Shown here: piece after piece, positions 26,728 to 35,969 of the stretch
Numbering within the stretch: the first letter of the stretch is position 1
Layout: every line of letters starts with the position of its first letter
Assembly (NCBI GenBank): GCA_942493245.1
Contig: OW818685.1
Location: 2,480,001-2,544,000 of the forward strand
Direction of reading: 5' to 3'
Origin: DAOPYU01 sp942493245
Lineage (GTDB): Bacteria; Sumerlaeota; Sumerlaeia; UBA8349
DNA length: 64,000 nucleotides
The notes under the pieces: model-generated
What the model saw: only the letters and a program-made list of their open reading frames with translations
The model's database searches: none
What the model was told of the DNA's origin: nothing
Made by a program: the position numbers and the translations under genes

Positions 26728-27480
26728 CCGCGAAAAGCGCGAAAAACACGAAAAAATCAGTTTTTCGCGCTTTTCGCGTCTTTCGCGGTTTTTCTTTTGG
26801 TTGCGGCTTCGCTGCGCCAGGACTTTTGCGCCTCCTGTGGCTGACAACAAACGGCCTCCGCGTCCCTGCGTCTCTGCGCGATGATTCTTTACATCCCCGT
26901 TCTCCGGGTTTTTGTGTCTCTTCGTGGCATCAGACCTCTCGCCTGGGCGGACACGCAGGTCCGCCCCTACGGATGGGTTGCGGCTTCGCGTTTTCTGAAG
27001 AAAGCGCCCTGCCGGGACCGCCAATCTCCTGATTGGCGCGGTTGCGGTTCCTGGTGGTTTTGCGAGATCTGAAAATTGCGATTCCACCCGTCAGGTTCCA
27101 TTTCGTTTGGAACGGGCTTTCAGCCCTTAAGGAAAGGGGGCCGTGTGACCCAGGGCGACGCTTCGCTCTGCCCTGGGCTGACATGGACCGCCCTGTCAGG
27201 GCTGGGGCCAGATCGGAATTGCGGCCCGTTTGCATACACGCGCCGCAAAATTTTCGCAAACAACAGCGATATTGCGAGATAGTAGTACGAAAACCGCTTT
27301 TTCGCGTGTTTCGTGTCTTTCGTGGTTTACATTTTGGTTGCGGCTTCGCTGCGCCAGGTATCTTCGGGGTATCAGACCTTTCGCCTGGGCGAACACACAG
27401 GTCCGCCCCTACGGATGGGTTGTGGCATCGCTGGCCAGGAATAGACGCTGCATATCCTCTTTTCCACTTCAATCGCGATG
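26728..27480. repeat. Mosaic interspersed repeat region
   Basis: No gene. It holds a long dyad at about 26728-26793 (arms of CGCGAAAA units against TTTTCGCG units), a module at 26859-26989 that recurs at 34405-34530, and a shorter copy at 27358-27430. The shared core includes CGCCTGGGCG, AGGTCCGCCCC and TACGGATGGGT. A segment at about 27110-27215 repeats CCCTGGGC and CTGTCAGGGC units. Chance frames here read as basic KTRNTRK or GADLCVRPGERSD peptides and are not genes. Confidence 0.7.
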
Positions 27481-27801
27481 GAGCCGCTTTTTCGGGCCTG
27501 ATTAACGCTCCCGAGAAAACGGTGGAAATTAAAATTGGATCGCGGTAGAGTCTCCTGCTCTGCTTCGGTTACGCCTGTGATATTCATGCGTCCGGGCAGA
27601 AATTCCGCCGGTCAGCCTGAAACCCGCACCGAAACGGCTTCGCATTCTCTGCTGGCCAGTCGGTTCGATTTTTTGGCAAAGCGGCTGCACGCATACGATT
27701 GATATAAAACGGTTTCTGTAGATGATACACTCATACTTCCCGAACTGAAACTACCTGTTCCTGTGACCGTATTCCTTTTACCACGAAAGAATGAACTGAC
27801 C
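27481..27801. other. Gene-free stretch before the GHKL ATPase gene
   Basis: About 320 bp. A possible promoter (TTGATA near 27699, TACACT near 27726) lies upstream of the ATPase gene, but the spacing is long. Nothing else recognised. Confidence 0.3.
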
Positions 27802-29559
27802 ATGACCCTCTCCGCCAATTTTCAAGTGGACCCGCGCCTGGCCGCCCTGTTGGGAGAGAACTACCGTTCTCTCGAAAAAGCGCTGAAAGAACTCATTGAT
27901 AACGCCTGGGACGCCAATGCGGAAACTGTTTCGATCTCCCTGCCCGATCTCTGGGAGAAAGGCCCGATCGTCATCCACGACGATGGCACGGGCATGACCG
28001 AGAAAGAGGTCCGGAGCGACTATCTGGCCATCGCCAGCCCCCGCGTGTCGCGCAAGGGGAAGTACACGCCCCTGAAAAACCGCCACGTCAAGGGACGCAA
28101 AGGCATCGGCAAGTTCGCCGGTCTGGTCATGGCGGGGGAAATGAAAATCGAAACCCGCCGCAACGGACAATTCACCACCCTCGATATCTCGAAACAGGCG
28201 ATTCTGGAGGCCCAGGGCGACCTGGAGCAGGTCACGCTCCCGCTGGTCACCCTCCCCTGCCCCCCCGAAGAACACGGTTCGACCATCACCCTTTCACAGC
28301 TCAACACGCGCTTCAATCTGCCCAGCGCGGAGAAACTCGAAGAAATCCTGGTCTGCGAATATGGCCGGGAAGAGGACTTTACTATCCTGCTCAACGGAAA
28401 ACGACTCGCTTCCCACGCATTACCGGGTGAAACCTTCACCCCGGAAACCGACATTGAGGACGCCGGACATATCCGCATGTCCTTCACGATCATGAACGAA
28501 CCCGCCGGCGCCCGCAAGGCGGGCGTCGTGACCCGGGTGGCGGGCAAAACCGTCGGATCGCCCAGTTTCTTCGGACTCGAGAACAACAGCGCCCTCCCCC
28601 GCCGGTTCCTGAACCGCATCGTGGGAGAAATCGAGGCCGACGGCCTGGAACAGGACGTCACGGCGGACTGGGACACCTTCCTCGAGGGGAGCAAAGCCTG
28701 TCTGCGCCTTCAGGAGTTCGCCGCGCAGGAACTGCTGAAAGCGGCAGAAGGCGTTCTGAATCGCGAGGTCAAGGCCTCGCGGACCCGGGTGGAACACAAG
28801 AGCGCCGCCCGGCTCGAAACCCTGCCCCTGCACCAGCGGCCCAACGCCAAACGCGCCCTGGACACAATCCTGCGGCGCTTCCACGGCGAACCGGAAACCC
28901 GGCTCGACGCGATGGTCAATCTGGCGCTCGATCTGGTAGAAAACGACCCGGCGGCCACGGCCTGTCAGGCCCTGCGGCTCCCCACTTCCGACAATGTCAA
29001 AGCCCTGTCCGACGCTCTGCGCGAGTATGGCGACTTTGAAAACAGCGCCCAACTCAGTCAGATCGCCACGCGCAAGACCTTTCTCGAACGGTTCGAGCAA
29101 CTGATCCAGAGTCTGCGGACCGAAGCGAGTCACCTGCGGACCATCATCGAGCGCAACCTCTGGCTGCTGGGACCAGAGTACAGTCTGCTGGTGGCCAACC
29201 ACACCTCCGAAATGCTTTTGAACCGGTACGCCGACAAGCGGTTCGGCAGAACCCGCAGCGGCGCCGGGACGACCTCGCTCATCCTGGCCACCGACGAGAC
29301 GGGGTACCACCTTCTGATTGATTGCCAGCCCCCCACGTCGAAACTCACGGACGCCGCGCGCGACCAGGTGGCCCGGTACCAGACCGATCTGGCCACGCGC
29401 CTGGGACCGGTGGAGGCGATTCTCCTCACCGGCGGACGCCCGACCGAACCGGGTGACGATTCGGAAGACTCCGACCTGACCTGCCTGACCTACGCCGGGC
29501 TGGTCAAACAGGCCCGCCAGCGCTTCGCCTGGAGCGAACGCGAACTGACGGCCCAGTAA
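27802..29559 (+). CDS. GHKL (HSP90/MutL-like) ATPase with degenerate nuclease-like C-terminus
   Basis: 585 residues from ATG 27802; a GTG at 27763 would add 13. The ATPase fold has the N box ELIDNAWDA (30-38), G1 box DDGTGM (60-65) and glycine loop GRKGIGKF (98-105), so ATP binding looks intact. A transducer-like middle follows. The last 140 residues (WLLGPEYSLLV near 453; LLIDCQPP at 504-511; DQVARYQTDL) line up with the C-terminal PD-(D/E)XK domain of homologues, which read PDL, then (V)ELKRP. Here the acidic residue of the first motif is missing, Asp507 stands for Glu and Gln509 for Lys. The nuclease is therefore predicted inactive. Such two-domain proteins occur in anti-phage and DNA-repair contexts; the role here is an inference. 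Confidence 0.8.
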   Translation: MTLSANFQVDPRLAALLGENYRSLEKALKELIDNAWDANAETVSISLPDLWEKGPIVIHDDGTGMTEKEVRSDYLAIASPRVSRKGKYTPLKNRHVKGRKGIGKFAGLVMAGEMKIETRRNGQFTTLDISKQAILEAQGDLEQVTLPLVTLPCPPEEHGSTITLSQLNTRFNLPSAEKLEEILVCEYGREEDFTILLNGKRLASHALPGETFTPETDIEDAGHIRMSFTIMNEPAGARKAGVVTRVAGKTVGSPSFFGLENNSALPRRFLNRIVGEIEADGLEQDVTADWDTFLEGSKACLRLQEFAAQELLKAAEGVLNREVKASRTRVEHKSAARLETLPLHQRPNAKRALDTILRRFHGEPETRLDAMVNLALDLVENDPAATACQALRLPTSDNVKALSDALREYGDFENSAQLSQIATRKTFLERFEQLIQSLRTEASHLRTIIERNLWLLGPEYSLLVANHTSEMLLNRYADKRFGRTRSGAGTTSLILATDETGYHLLIDCQPPTSKLTDAARDQVARYQTDLATRLGPVEAILLTGGRPTEPGDDSEDSDLTCLTYAGLVKQARQRFAWSERELTAQ

Positions 29560-29630
29560 ACTCCACAAGGAATGGGAGCCAACCGCCCGATTTCTCTTCC
29601 TCAGGCACCAGGCCCCCGGCTCCCGCAATT

Positions 29631-31661
29631 ATGATCTCGCTCATAGACATCCAACTCAGTTTTGCCGGACGGGAAATCCTGCGTGGTGTCACGCTGAACA
29701 TTCAGGAGGGCGAATGCCTGGCCCTGGTGGGGCCGAACGGCTGCGGCAAGTCCACCCTGTTGCGCATTCTGGCCGGGGTCGAACATCCCGACAGCGGAGA
29801 AATCCGCCTCCCCAACCGCGCCACCGTGGGCTACCTGCCCCAGGAGGCCAACCTCGAAAACAACCATTCGCTCGAGGACGAGCTGCTGGAGGCCTACACG
29901 GAGGTGCGCGCCGCCCTGCGCGAGATGCAGGAACTCGAACACCAGTTGGCCGAGACCGCGCCCGACTCGGTCGAGCACGACCGCGCGCTGCGCCGCTACG
30001 CCGAGTGCTCCCATGTCGTCGAGCACCAGAACGGTTACGCCCTCGAGGCGCAGGTGCGCCGCGTGGCCTCCGGTCTGGGGTTCCGGCCCGAGGATTTCAG
30101 CCGATCCTGCCGCGAGTTCTCCGGCGGGTGGCAGATGCGCATTCTGCTGGCCAAACTACTCCTGCGCCTGCCCGATGTCCTCCTGCTCGACGAACCGACC
30201 AACCACCTGGACCTGGAATCGACCCTCTGGCTCGAAAACTGGATCAAGAACTGCGGCCGCACCGTCCTGCTGGTGACGCACGAGCGCGCCACGATGGACC
30301 GCCTGGCCGACCGCATCGTGTGCCTGGGTCAGGGGACGGCGGAAATCTACCCCGGCGACTACTCGAAGTACCTGCAGCAGAGCCAGGCCAAGCGCGACGC
30401 CCAGTGGACCGCCTACGAGCAGCAGAAAAAGGAGATCGAGGCGTCCGAGGCGTTCATCCGGCGGTTCCGCTACAACGCCAACCGCGCCTCGCTGGTCCAG
30501 AGCCGCATCAAGTTGCTCGACAAGGTCGAGCGCCTCGAACCGCCGTTCCACCCCACGGCCATCCACTTCAAATTCCCCGAAGCGCCCGAGAGCTACCGCG
30601 ACGTGCTGACGCTCGAAAACCTGGGCCACTCCTACGACGGGACGCCCGTTTTCCAGAACCTGAACACGACCATCTATAAGGGGGACAAGGTGGGCCTCGT
30701 GGGCGTCAACGGCGCGGGCAAGTCCACCCTGCTGCGCATTCTGGCGCGTCAGGCGCGCCCCACGCAGGGGCGGTGCGAGCACGGCGGACGCGTGCGCAGC
30801 GCCTACTTCGCCCAGTACGACCTCACGTCCCTGGCCTCGGACATGTCGCTCCTCGAAGCCATCGAGCGCAACGCCCCGACGGGCGAGGCGGGCCGGTCGC
30901 GCGACCTGCTCGGCGCGTTCCTCTTCACCGGCGAAGCGGTCGAGAAGCCCCTGCGCGTCCTCTCGGGCGGTGAGCGCACCCGCTTCCGACTGGCGCAGAT
31001 GCTCTTCAGCCCCGCCAACCTCCTCCTGCTCGACGAACCGACCAACCACCTCGACATCACCTCGCGCGCCACGGTCGAGGAGGCCCTGAAGTCCTACCAG
31101 GGCACCGTCGTCATCGTCTCGCACGACCGCGTGTTCATGGAGCGGGTCACCACGCGCATCCTGGAACTCGATGGCGGCGCGCTGCGCGAGTTCCCCGGGT
31201 CCTACGGCGACTATCTGATGTACAAGGAGAGTCTGGCGGCGGAACAAGGGGGCGACCTGTCCGGTGCGGGCGCGGCCTCCGGAAAGTCCGCCCCGGCGGC
31301 GCCTTCGTTACGGAAAGCGCCCGGCTCGCCCGGAGCCGCCTCCCCCACCGCCAAGCGCCCCGACAACCTGTCCGACAAGGAAATGCGCCAGCTCGACCGC
31401 GAGCAACGCAAGGAACGCAGCCGCCGGCGCAAGACCATCGAGCGGCGCATCGAACAGATCGAGCAGGAGATCGAGACCCTCGAGGCGCGCATCGCCGAAC
31501 TCGACACCCTCATGGCCGACCCCGCCGTCGCCGCCGACTACCCCCGCCTCGCCCCCCTGACCCAGGAACGCGCCGGTGCCTTGGAAAAAACCGCCCAACT
31601 CATGGAAGAATGGGAAACCCTCGGCCTCGAACTCGAGGCCCTCCCCGAGGGGGAGGGGTGA
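29631..31661 (+). CDS. ABC-F family ATPase (Uup/EttA-like)
   Basis: 676 residues, no membrane domain. Two ABC modules: Walker A GPNGCGKST at 34-42 and GVNGAGKST at 358-366, signatures FSGGWQMR and LSGGERTR, and Walker B LLLDEPTNHLD in both. The inter-domain linker is helical and Glu-rich (QQKKEIEASEAFIRRFR), as in ABC-F translation factors. A Pro-Ala linker and a C-terminal coiled coil (about 590-670, RRRKTIERRIEQIEQEIE) follow, which in Uup binds nucleic acid. Probably acts on ribosomes or branched DNA. The start has no strong Shine-Dalgarno, and it lies 71 bp after the ATPase gene. Confidence 0.9.
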   Translation: MISLIDIQLSFAGREILRGVTLNIQEGECLALVGPNGCGKSTLLRILAGVEHPDSGEIRLPNRATVGYLPQEANLENNHSLEDELLEAYTEVRAALREMQELEHQLAETAPDSVEHDRALRRYAECSHVVEHQNGYALEAQVRRVASGLGFRPEDFSRSCREFSGGWQMRILLAKLLLRLPDVLLLDEPTNHLDLESTLWLENWIKNCGRTVLLVTHERATMDRLADRIVCLGQGTAEIYPGDYSKYLQQSQAKRDAQWTAYEQQKKEIEASEAFIRRFRYNANRASLVQSRIKLLDKVERLEPPFHPTAIHFKFPEAPESYRDVLTLENLGHSYDGTPVFQNLNTTIYKGDKVGLVGVNGAGKSTLLRILARQARPTQGRCEHGGRVRSAYFAQYDLTSLASDMSLLEAIERNAPTGEAGRSRDLLGAFLFTGEAVEKPLRVLSGGERTRFRLAQMLFSPANLLLLDEPTNHLDITSRATVEEALKSYQGTVVIVSHDRVFMERVTTRILELDGGALREFPGSYGDYLMYKESLAAEQGGDLSGAGAASGKSAPAAPSLRKAPGSPGAASPTAKRPDNLSDKEMRQLDREQRKERSRRRKTIERRIEQIEQEIETLEARIAELDTLMADPAVAADYPRLAPLTQERAGALEKTAQLMEEWETLGLELEALPEGEG

Positions 31662-31790
31662 GTGGGTGGATCGGCTGATGTCGATCGTGAGGGAATGACA
31701 GGGAGAAACGAAAACGGACGAATTCGGTAGAGTGTAACCTGATTTAACCCGATTCTCCAACCGATTTCAATTTATTATGTCCGATTTCAT

Positions 31791-32852
31791 CTACTTTTTG
31801 CGGGTACGCAACACAATCAACAGCGCCACCACACCACCGGCGCATAGAACAGTTATCACTGAACTGATTGGGAGAGAATGATCATTTTCTGAAACATCCG
31901 ACCTGGGGCTTACCTGCGAAATCGAGGAATTGGACGCCGATGCCTCGGACGTCTTCAAGGAAAAGGTTGTGGAGTTCACCTCGTGGTTTCGACTTGTCTG
32001 AATATCCAGTGTGTGGACAGGTGTCACCGATACAGCATGAACAGGAACCAGGGACGCACTGGTTTGGGCGGTTGTGGGCACCACGTTCTGGGCCATCGTT
32101 TTGGTCTTGCTGGTATTCGCATCCGAATCATTTGGAATCGCGGATTTTTCGGTATTTTCTAAGTTTGCGTTATAGAAGTCAATCGCCTTCTGTCGTCTTT
32201 CTGCCGCTTTAGGACCAATATATGTAAATTCGTCTGGATTCATATCCTCATGATAGTATTGCTGAGGGTCTTTGTACAGTTTCATTGTGTATTTATCTGC
32301 GTATTGCTCGATGGGGGATCGTAATATAGACACCCGAATCCCTTTACTAAAAGCCTCTTTCATTCTTTCACGAACAGCCTCATCATTTTGATCATTTAAT
32401 AACTTTCCTAAAAATTCCCTTCGCAAACGTTTTCCATCGAAATAGAAGACTGTTGGTTCCATTGAACGGCCCGCTGAATCATTTCCACAGAGAACATTTT
32501 TTTCTATTCCTGGGAATTTCTCAACAAACCTCATCGTGGAAATTTCTAACGAGACGTTCATTTGAAGGGTGGCGTAACCTGAAGGTATTTTATGGTATAC
32601 GGTCCACGCATTAACACCAAAGATATCAACAATACCATGACTGCTACTCATGAGAATGTCTGGCTGCCCATCGGATGTTATGTCAACACTAAAACTCAGG
32701 ACTTCCGATCTTTCCATGAAGTCATAGTGCTCTATATAATGAACAAAAGGATCATCTACAACCAAATCTTGGCCGAATGAAATCATCCCCAACAAGATAA
32801 ATATGCAGAAAGCCCCAATGGTAATCGTTAAAGGATCAATTCTCATCCTCAT
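31791..32852 (-). CDS. Orphan secreted membrane-anchored protein, AT-rich
   Basis: Not recognised. 353 residues from ATG 32852 (AGGAG upstream; GTG 32858 also possible). A signal anchor (IDPLTITIGAFCIFILLGMI) is followed by a soluble part with DLVVDDPFVHYIEHYDF and SVDITSDGQPDILMSSS, the latter like an FG-GAP/VCBS Asp-rich turn. Then comes a Ser/Thr-rich stretch and a C-terminal TM helix (VITVLCAGGVVALLIVL) with an RTRKK stop. This is an exported protein held by its C-terminus. The gene is much richer in A and T than its neighbours, which suggests transfer. Confidence 0.6.
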   Translation of the reverse strand: MRMRIDPLTITIGAFCIFILLGMISFGQDLVVDDPFVHYIEHYDFMERSEVLSFSVDITSDGQPDILMSSSHGIVDIFGVNAWTVYHKIPSGYATLQMNVSLEISTMRFVEKFPGIEKNVLCGNDSAGRSMEPTVFYFDGKRLRREFLGKLLNDQNDEAVRERMKEAFSKGIRVSILRSPIEQYADKYTMKLYKDPQQYYHEDMNPDEFTYIGPKAAERRQKAIDFYNANLENTEKSAIPNDSDANTSKTKTMAQNVVPTTAQTSASLVPVHAVSVTPVHTLDIQTSRNHEVNSTTFSLKTSEASASNSSISQVSPRSDVSENDHSLPISSVITVLCAGGVVALLIVLRTRKK

Positions 32853-33154
32853 ATACACTCGGCTCCTTTTCTGTAACTATAGTTCAATATAGACTTTATG
32901 TACGTAGTTATTCTGACACGAATCGGGGGACACCATACCAATTCAGTGAAAAGAGCCAACCGTTCACATTCGCAGTGTCCCATAATACGGGAATTTTGTC
33001 TATCCCCTGATACAGATTTGCCTCAAAAAAGACTTTCCGGGTGTACCGAAGCTTTACAAAAAATCGGACAAGATTGACAAGATTAACAGGATACCGAAAC
33101 GGAAGCCGACCGATCCTGTGAATCCTGTTATCCCGTCGATTGTTGTCATTTGTA
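32853..33154. other. Gene-free stretch with an inverted GATTAACAGGAT-type repeat
   Basis: About 300 bp. Near 33066-33140 a GATTGACAAGATTAACAGGA unit is followed by an inverted partner (ATCCTGTGAATCCTGTTATC). This pair can form a hairpin and is a type of intergenic repeat seen in many genomes. The rest is AT-rich with no gene. Confidence 0.45.
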
Positions 33155-34030
33155 TCATTCAGAACTATTCTTCAGAAGTTCCTGAAGTTGCCGGTCAATC
33201 GCATCGGGCAGACCGTTGTGATCCACTTTGGGGACGGGGTGGAAGACGATCAGGTCCGGGTGTTGGGCGGCGAGGGTTTTACCCATTTCGAATGGGATGA
33301 TTTCGTCGGACTGACCGTGGAAGAGCGTGACCGCCGGACGCGGATTGCGCGCGGCCAGTTCATTCAGACGGGCGGCATTGTCGTACCGGTCCAGAAGCAG
33401 ATGACACAGGGGCCAGCCGACGGTGCGGCGGGCCATGTCGACCAGGCTCGTGAACGGCGCAAGCAGGATCACGCGCTGGACCGGGTGCCGCGCGGCGAAG
33501 TCCAGACCGGTGCCGGTCCCGATCGAGAAAGCCAGGAGGTTCGTCCGGGATTCCAGATCGGGGAGATCCATCTGGTAATGTTGCGCCAGGGTCAGCAGCG
33601 CGGCGTCCGACGCTTCAGAGATGGACTGGCGGGTGGGATGTCCCTCACTCACGCCATAGCCGGGGTAGTCCACCAGCAGAAATCCCACGCCGGGAGCCTG
33701 AACCCGTTCCACCGTGCCGAGCCAGTCGAGCGCACGGGCGGCGTTTCCGTTGAAACAGACCCACAGGGTTTCGGGCGGCGTGGCGGCCTCCCCGCCGCCG
33801 GAGGGCACATAGAATGCGGTCTGTTTTCCGGAGGACGTTTCAAACTTCAATTCCACCGTGCCGGTTGGCAGATCGCGTTGATACGTGGGTTCATAGCCGC
33901 ATGGCATGTAGATCAGTTTCCGCTGGCAACCCACCAGCAGCAGGATCATCAACAGAATCCCGGAAACCAAAGCGGCGCTGATCACCCTGCACCCCCTCCG
34001 AATGAACCCGATGAGTTTTGCGCGAGACAC
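33155..34030 (-). CDS. Alpha/beta-hydrolase lipoprotein
   Basis: 291 residues from GTG 34030, chosen for AGGAGG 6 nt upstream. The GTG at 34054 has no such site. The signal ends ILLLVGC, so a lipoprotein. The hydrolase fold has the oxyanion segment VCFNGNAARALDWL, nucleophile elbow LLAFSIGTG (Ala in place of the first Gly of GxSxG), acid HGQSDEIIPF and His in VDHNGL. An esterase or thioesterase of the BEM46/YfhR type; substrate unknown. Transcribed leftward, away from the sigma-factor operon. Confidence 0.82.
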   Translation of the reverse strand: MSRAKLIGFIRRGCRVISAALVSGILLMILLLVGCQRKLIYMPCGYEPTYQRDLPTGTVELKFETSSGKQTAFYVPSGGGEAATPPETLWVCFNGNAARALDWLGTVERVQAPGVGFLLVDYPGYGVSEGHPTRQSISEASDAALLTLAQHYQMDLPDLESRTNLLAFSIGTGTGLDFAARHPVQRVILLAPFTSLVDMARRTVGWPLCHLLLDRYDNAARLNELAARNPRPAVTLFHGQSDEIIPFEMGKTLAAQHPDLIVFHPVPKVDHNGLPDAIDRQLQELLKNSSE

Positions 34031-34054
34031 GACGGCCCTCCTGACGGGAAACAC

Positions 34055-34680
34055 CTCAACAACCTGTCAGGGAGTGTACTGAGGAACGATATGCCTGTCA
34101 AATGGTCGATCGGAAAGACTCCAGAGAATTTTGCGGGCTATTTCTACTACAATCTTGCGAAATCTACGCGAGTTGCGCTGATTTTCAGCCGGTACAAACA
34201 AAAGAGTGCGGGAACCGATTTTTTCTACCACGAAGGACACGAACGACCTGACGCAGCAGAGCCGCAACCAAAACCAATTTAACGCGAAGGCGCGAAGACG
34301 CCGAGTCGCAGAGTCGCAGAGATTCAGTATTTTGAAAGACCGTTGAGATTTTCCCCACATTTGTTATCGAGGTTTGTGTCTCGTCCCCTATCCATTCACG
34401 CCTCTCCGCGTCCCTGCGTCTCTGCGCAATTATTCTTTCATCTCCGTTCTCGAGGTTTTCGTGTCTCTTCGGGGTATCAGACCTCTCGCCTGGGCGGACA
34501 CACAGGTCCGCCCCTACGGATGGGTGCGGCTCCGCTGCGCCAGGTCTTTCGTTTGTTTCGTGTTTTTCGTGGTTTACAGTTGGTTGCGGTTCCCTTTGCA
34601 GGGCAACATTCGGGTTCAATGAACCGCGTTCGATCTGTTTCATTCTTTTTCTTTCTTTTCGTCATTTTTTCATTTCCCCG
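34055..34680. repeat. Gene-free stretch with a second copy of the mosaic repeat
   Basis: Holds a copy (34405-34530) of the module also at 26859-26989, and flanking segments with CACGAA/TTCGTG units in both orientations (34226-34250 and 34545-34580). No gene was recognised; the frames read as Arg- and Lys-rich shadow peptides. Confidence 0.65.
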
Positions 34681-34707
34681 GGAACTTTTTCCGCTCTTCT
34701 GCGTTGA
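34681..34707 (+). promoter_or_regulatory. ECF-type promoter of the sigma operon
   Basis: GGAACTT at 34681 matches the -35 of ECF sigma promoters, with GTTGAA at 34702 at a usable distance. Lying just before an ECF sigma gene, it suggests autoregulation. Confidence 0.4.
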
Positions 34708-34782
34708 ACTATTGGAAGGCGGGGGTAGAATGGCGATGGAAGCGACTCCTCGACTTGAATTCTCAGGACGGATCGGGCTTTG

Positions 34783-35394
34783 GTGGACATTGGCGAGTGT
34801 TTCAACCAGAACTACGCGAGTCTCTATCGTTTCGCCTGGCGGATGCTGGGTTGCAGCGACCGGGCGCAGGACGCCGCGCAGGAGGCCTTTCTGCGGCTGG
34901 CGCGGCGGGGATGCGACGGGTGGGACGCATTGGACGCCCGCCGGTGGCTTTTTGTGGTGGTTCGCAACCTGTGCCTGACCGATCTGCGCTCTCGGCTGCG
35001 GCACCCGGAGATGCCGCTCGACGACGTGGAGGCCTGGCAGGCCGGGGGGGACACCCCGGCGCAGACGGCGCTTGAAAATGAACGCGCGGTCCAGGTTCGG
35101 AACGCCGTCTCCCAATTGCCTCCGCTTTTGCGGGAAACCCTGATTCTGCGCGAGTACGAAGGGCTTTCCTATGCCGATATCGCGGCGATCACCGACACCG
35201 AACCGGGTACGGTGAAAAGCCGCCTGGCGCGCGCCCGCGAGGCGTTGCGCGTCCAACTTACCCCCTTTTTTCGGGAGAATGAACCATGCGATGGACCCCT
35301 CCAGCATCGGAAGAACAGTGGCGGGAACTCCTCTCCGAACGACTCGACGGCGAGCTCGATCCGGAGAGCGCCCAAACCCTTGACGACTACCTGA
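34783..35394 (+). CDS. ECF-type sigma-70 family sigma factor
   Basis: 203 residues from GTG 34783 (TTG 34780 also in frame; a TGA just upstream excludes earlier starts). Region 2 has FNQNYASLYRFAWRMLG and QDAAQEAFLRLARR, followed by DARRWLFVVVRNLCLTDLRSR. Region 4 has LPPLLRETLILREYEGLSYA and then IAAITDTEPGTVKSRLARAR, the HTH for the -35. It directs RNA polymerase to its regulon. Its C-terminal 36 residues are encoded in the 109 bp that overlap the next gene and are not part of the sigma fold. Its partner is the anti-sigma-like protein downstream. Confidence 0.87.
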   Translation: MDIGECFNQNYASLYRFAWRMLGCSDRAQDAAQEAFLRLARRGCDGWDALDARRWLFVVVRNLCLTDLRSRLRHPEMPLDDVEAWQAGGDTPAQTALENERAVQVRNAVSQLPPLLRETLILREYEGLSYADIAAITDTEPGTVKSRLARAREALRVQLTPFFRENEPCDGPLQHRKNSGGNSSPNDSTASSIRRAPKPLTTT

Positions 35395-35969
35395 CGACCC
35401 ACCCCGACCGCGCCGGGCAACTGGACGAGCTGCGCCGGACTTCGGGTCTGCTCCGGGAGTGGGAGGTTGAGGCGCCGCAACCCGGGGCCGACTTTCTCAG
35501 ACGGCTCGAGGCGGAGACGCGTCCCTCCTTCGAAGCGGAGGCGGCCATTCTTCCCGTGCCCATTCGGAAAAAGCCCTTCCCGTTCTCGCAGTTGTTGCGA
35601 TATGCGGCCATGTTCTTTGTCGGGGCGTTGTTGGGGGGGATCTCTGTGAAACAATTTGAACGCGTGCCCCCCTCGCAACCGGAAACCGCCCTGAACTCGT
35701 CCACCGAACAGCCCGTTCTACCGGGAAACGCCTCTCCCCTGTCGGAACCCTCGATCAGCGCCATTTCCCCCCGGCAGGCTGAGCGACTCTTTCGAGATTC
35801 CGAACTGGAACTCCAGAAAAGAAACGAATACGCGATCCTGACCGCAACCGGTCTCAATCCGGAAGAGATCCGGGCACGGATTCAGGAGTCGGGTTACGCA
35901 GGATCCGAGTACCTGCTGCGCAGGTTTCGGCAAGAATTGGAAGAACCACACAGGAGAAACGAATTATGA
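35286..35969 (+). CDS. Anti-sigma-like membrane protein
   Basis: 227 residues, ATG 35286 with CGGGAG 8 nt upstream. The first 80 residues (WRELLSERLDGELDPESAQT, YLTTHPDRAGQLDE) resemble the zinc-binding anti-sigma domain, but the HxxxCxxC residues are absent. One TM helix at about 103-121 follows. The exterior part is Pro/Ser-rich, with ISPRQAERLFRDSELELQKRNEY near the end. Predicted to hold the sigma factor at the inner membrane and release it on an external signal. The gene overlaps the sigma gene by 109 bp and the next gene as ATGA. Confidence 0.7.
   Translation: MRWTPPASEEQWRELLSERLDGELDPESAQTLDDYLTTHPDRAGQLDELRRTSGLLREWEVEAPQPGADFLRRLEAETRPSFEAEAAILPVPIRKKPFPFSQLLRYAAMFFVGALLGGISVKQFERVPPSQPETALNSSTEQPVLPGNASPLSEPSISAISPRQAERLFRDSELELQKRNEYAILTATGLNPEEIRARIQESGYAGSEYLLRRFRQELEEPHRRNEL

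Noticed and set aside
26640..27560. ORFs of 120-220 codons on both strands, reading as KTRNTRK or GADLCVRPGERSD peptides
   Set aside because: They follow the interspersed repeat on both strands, with no ribosome sites or conserved domains.
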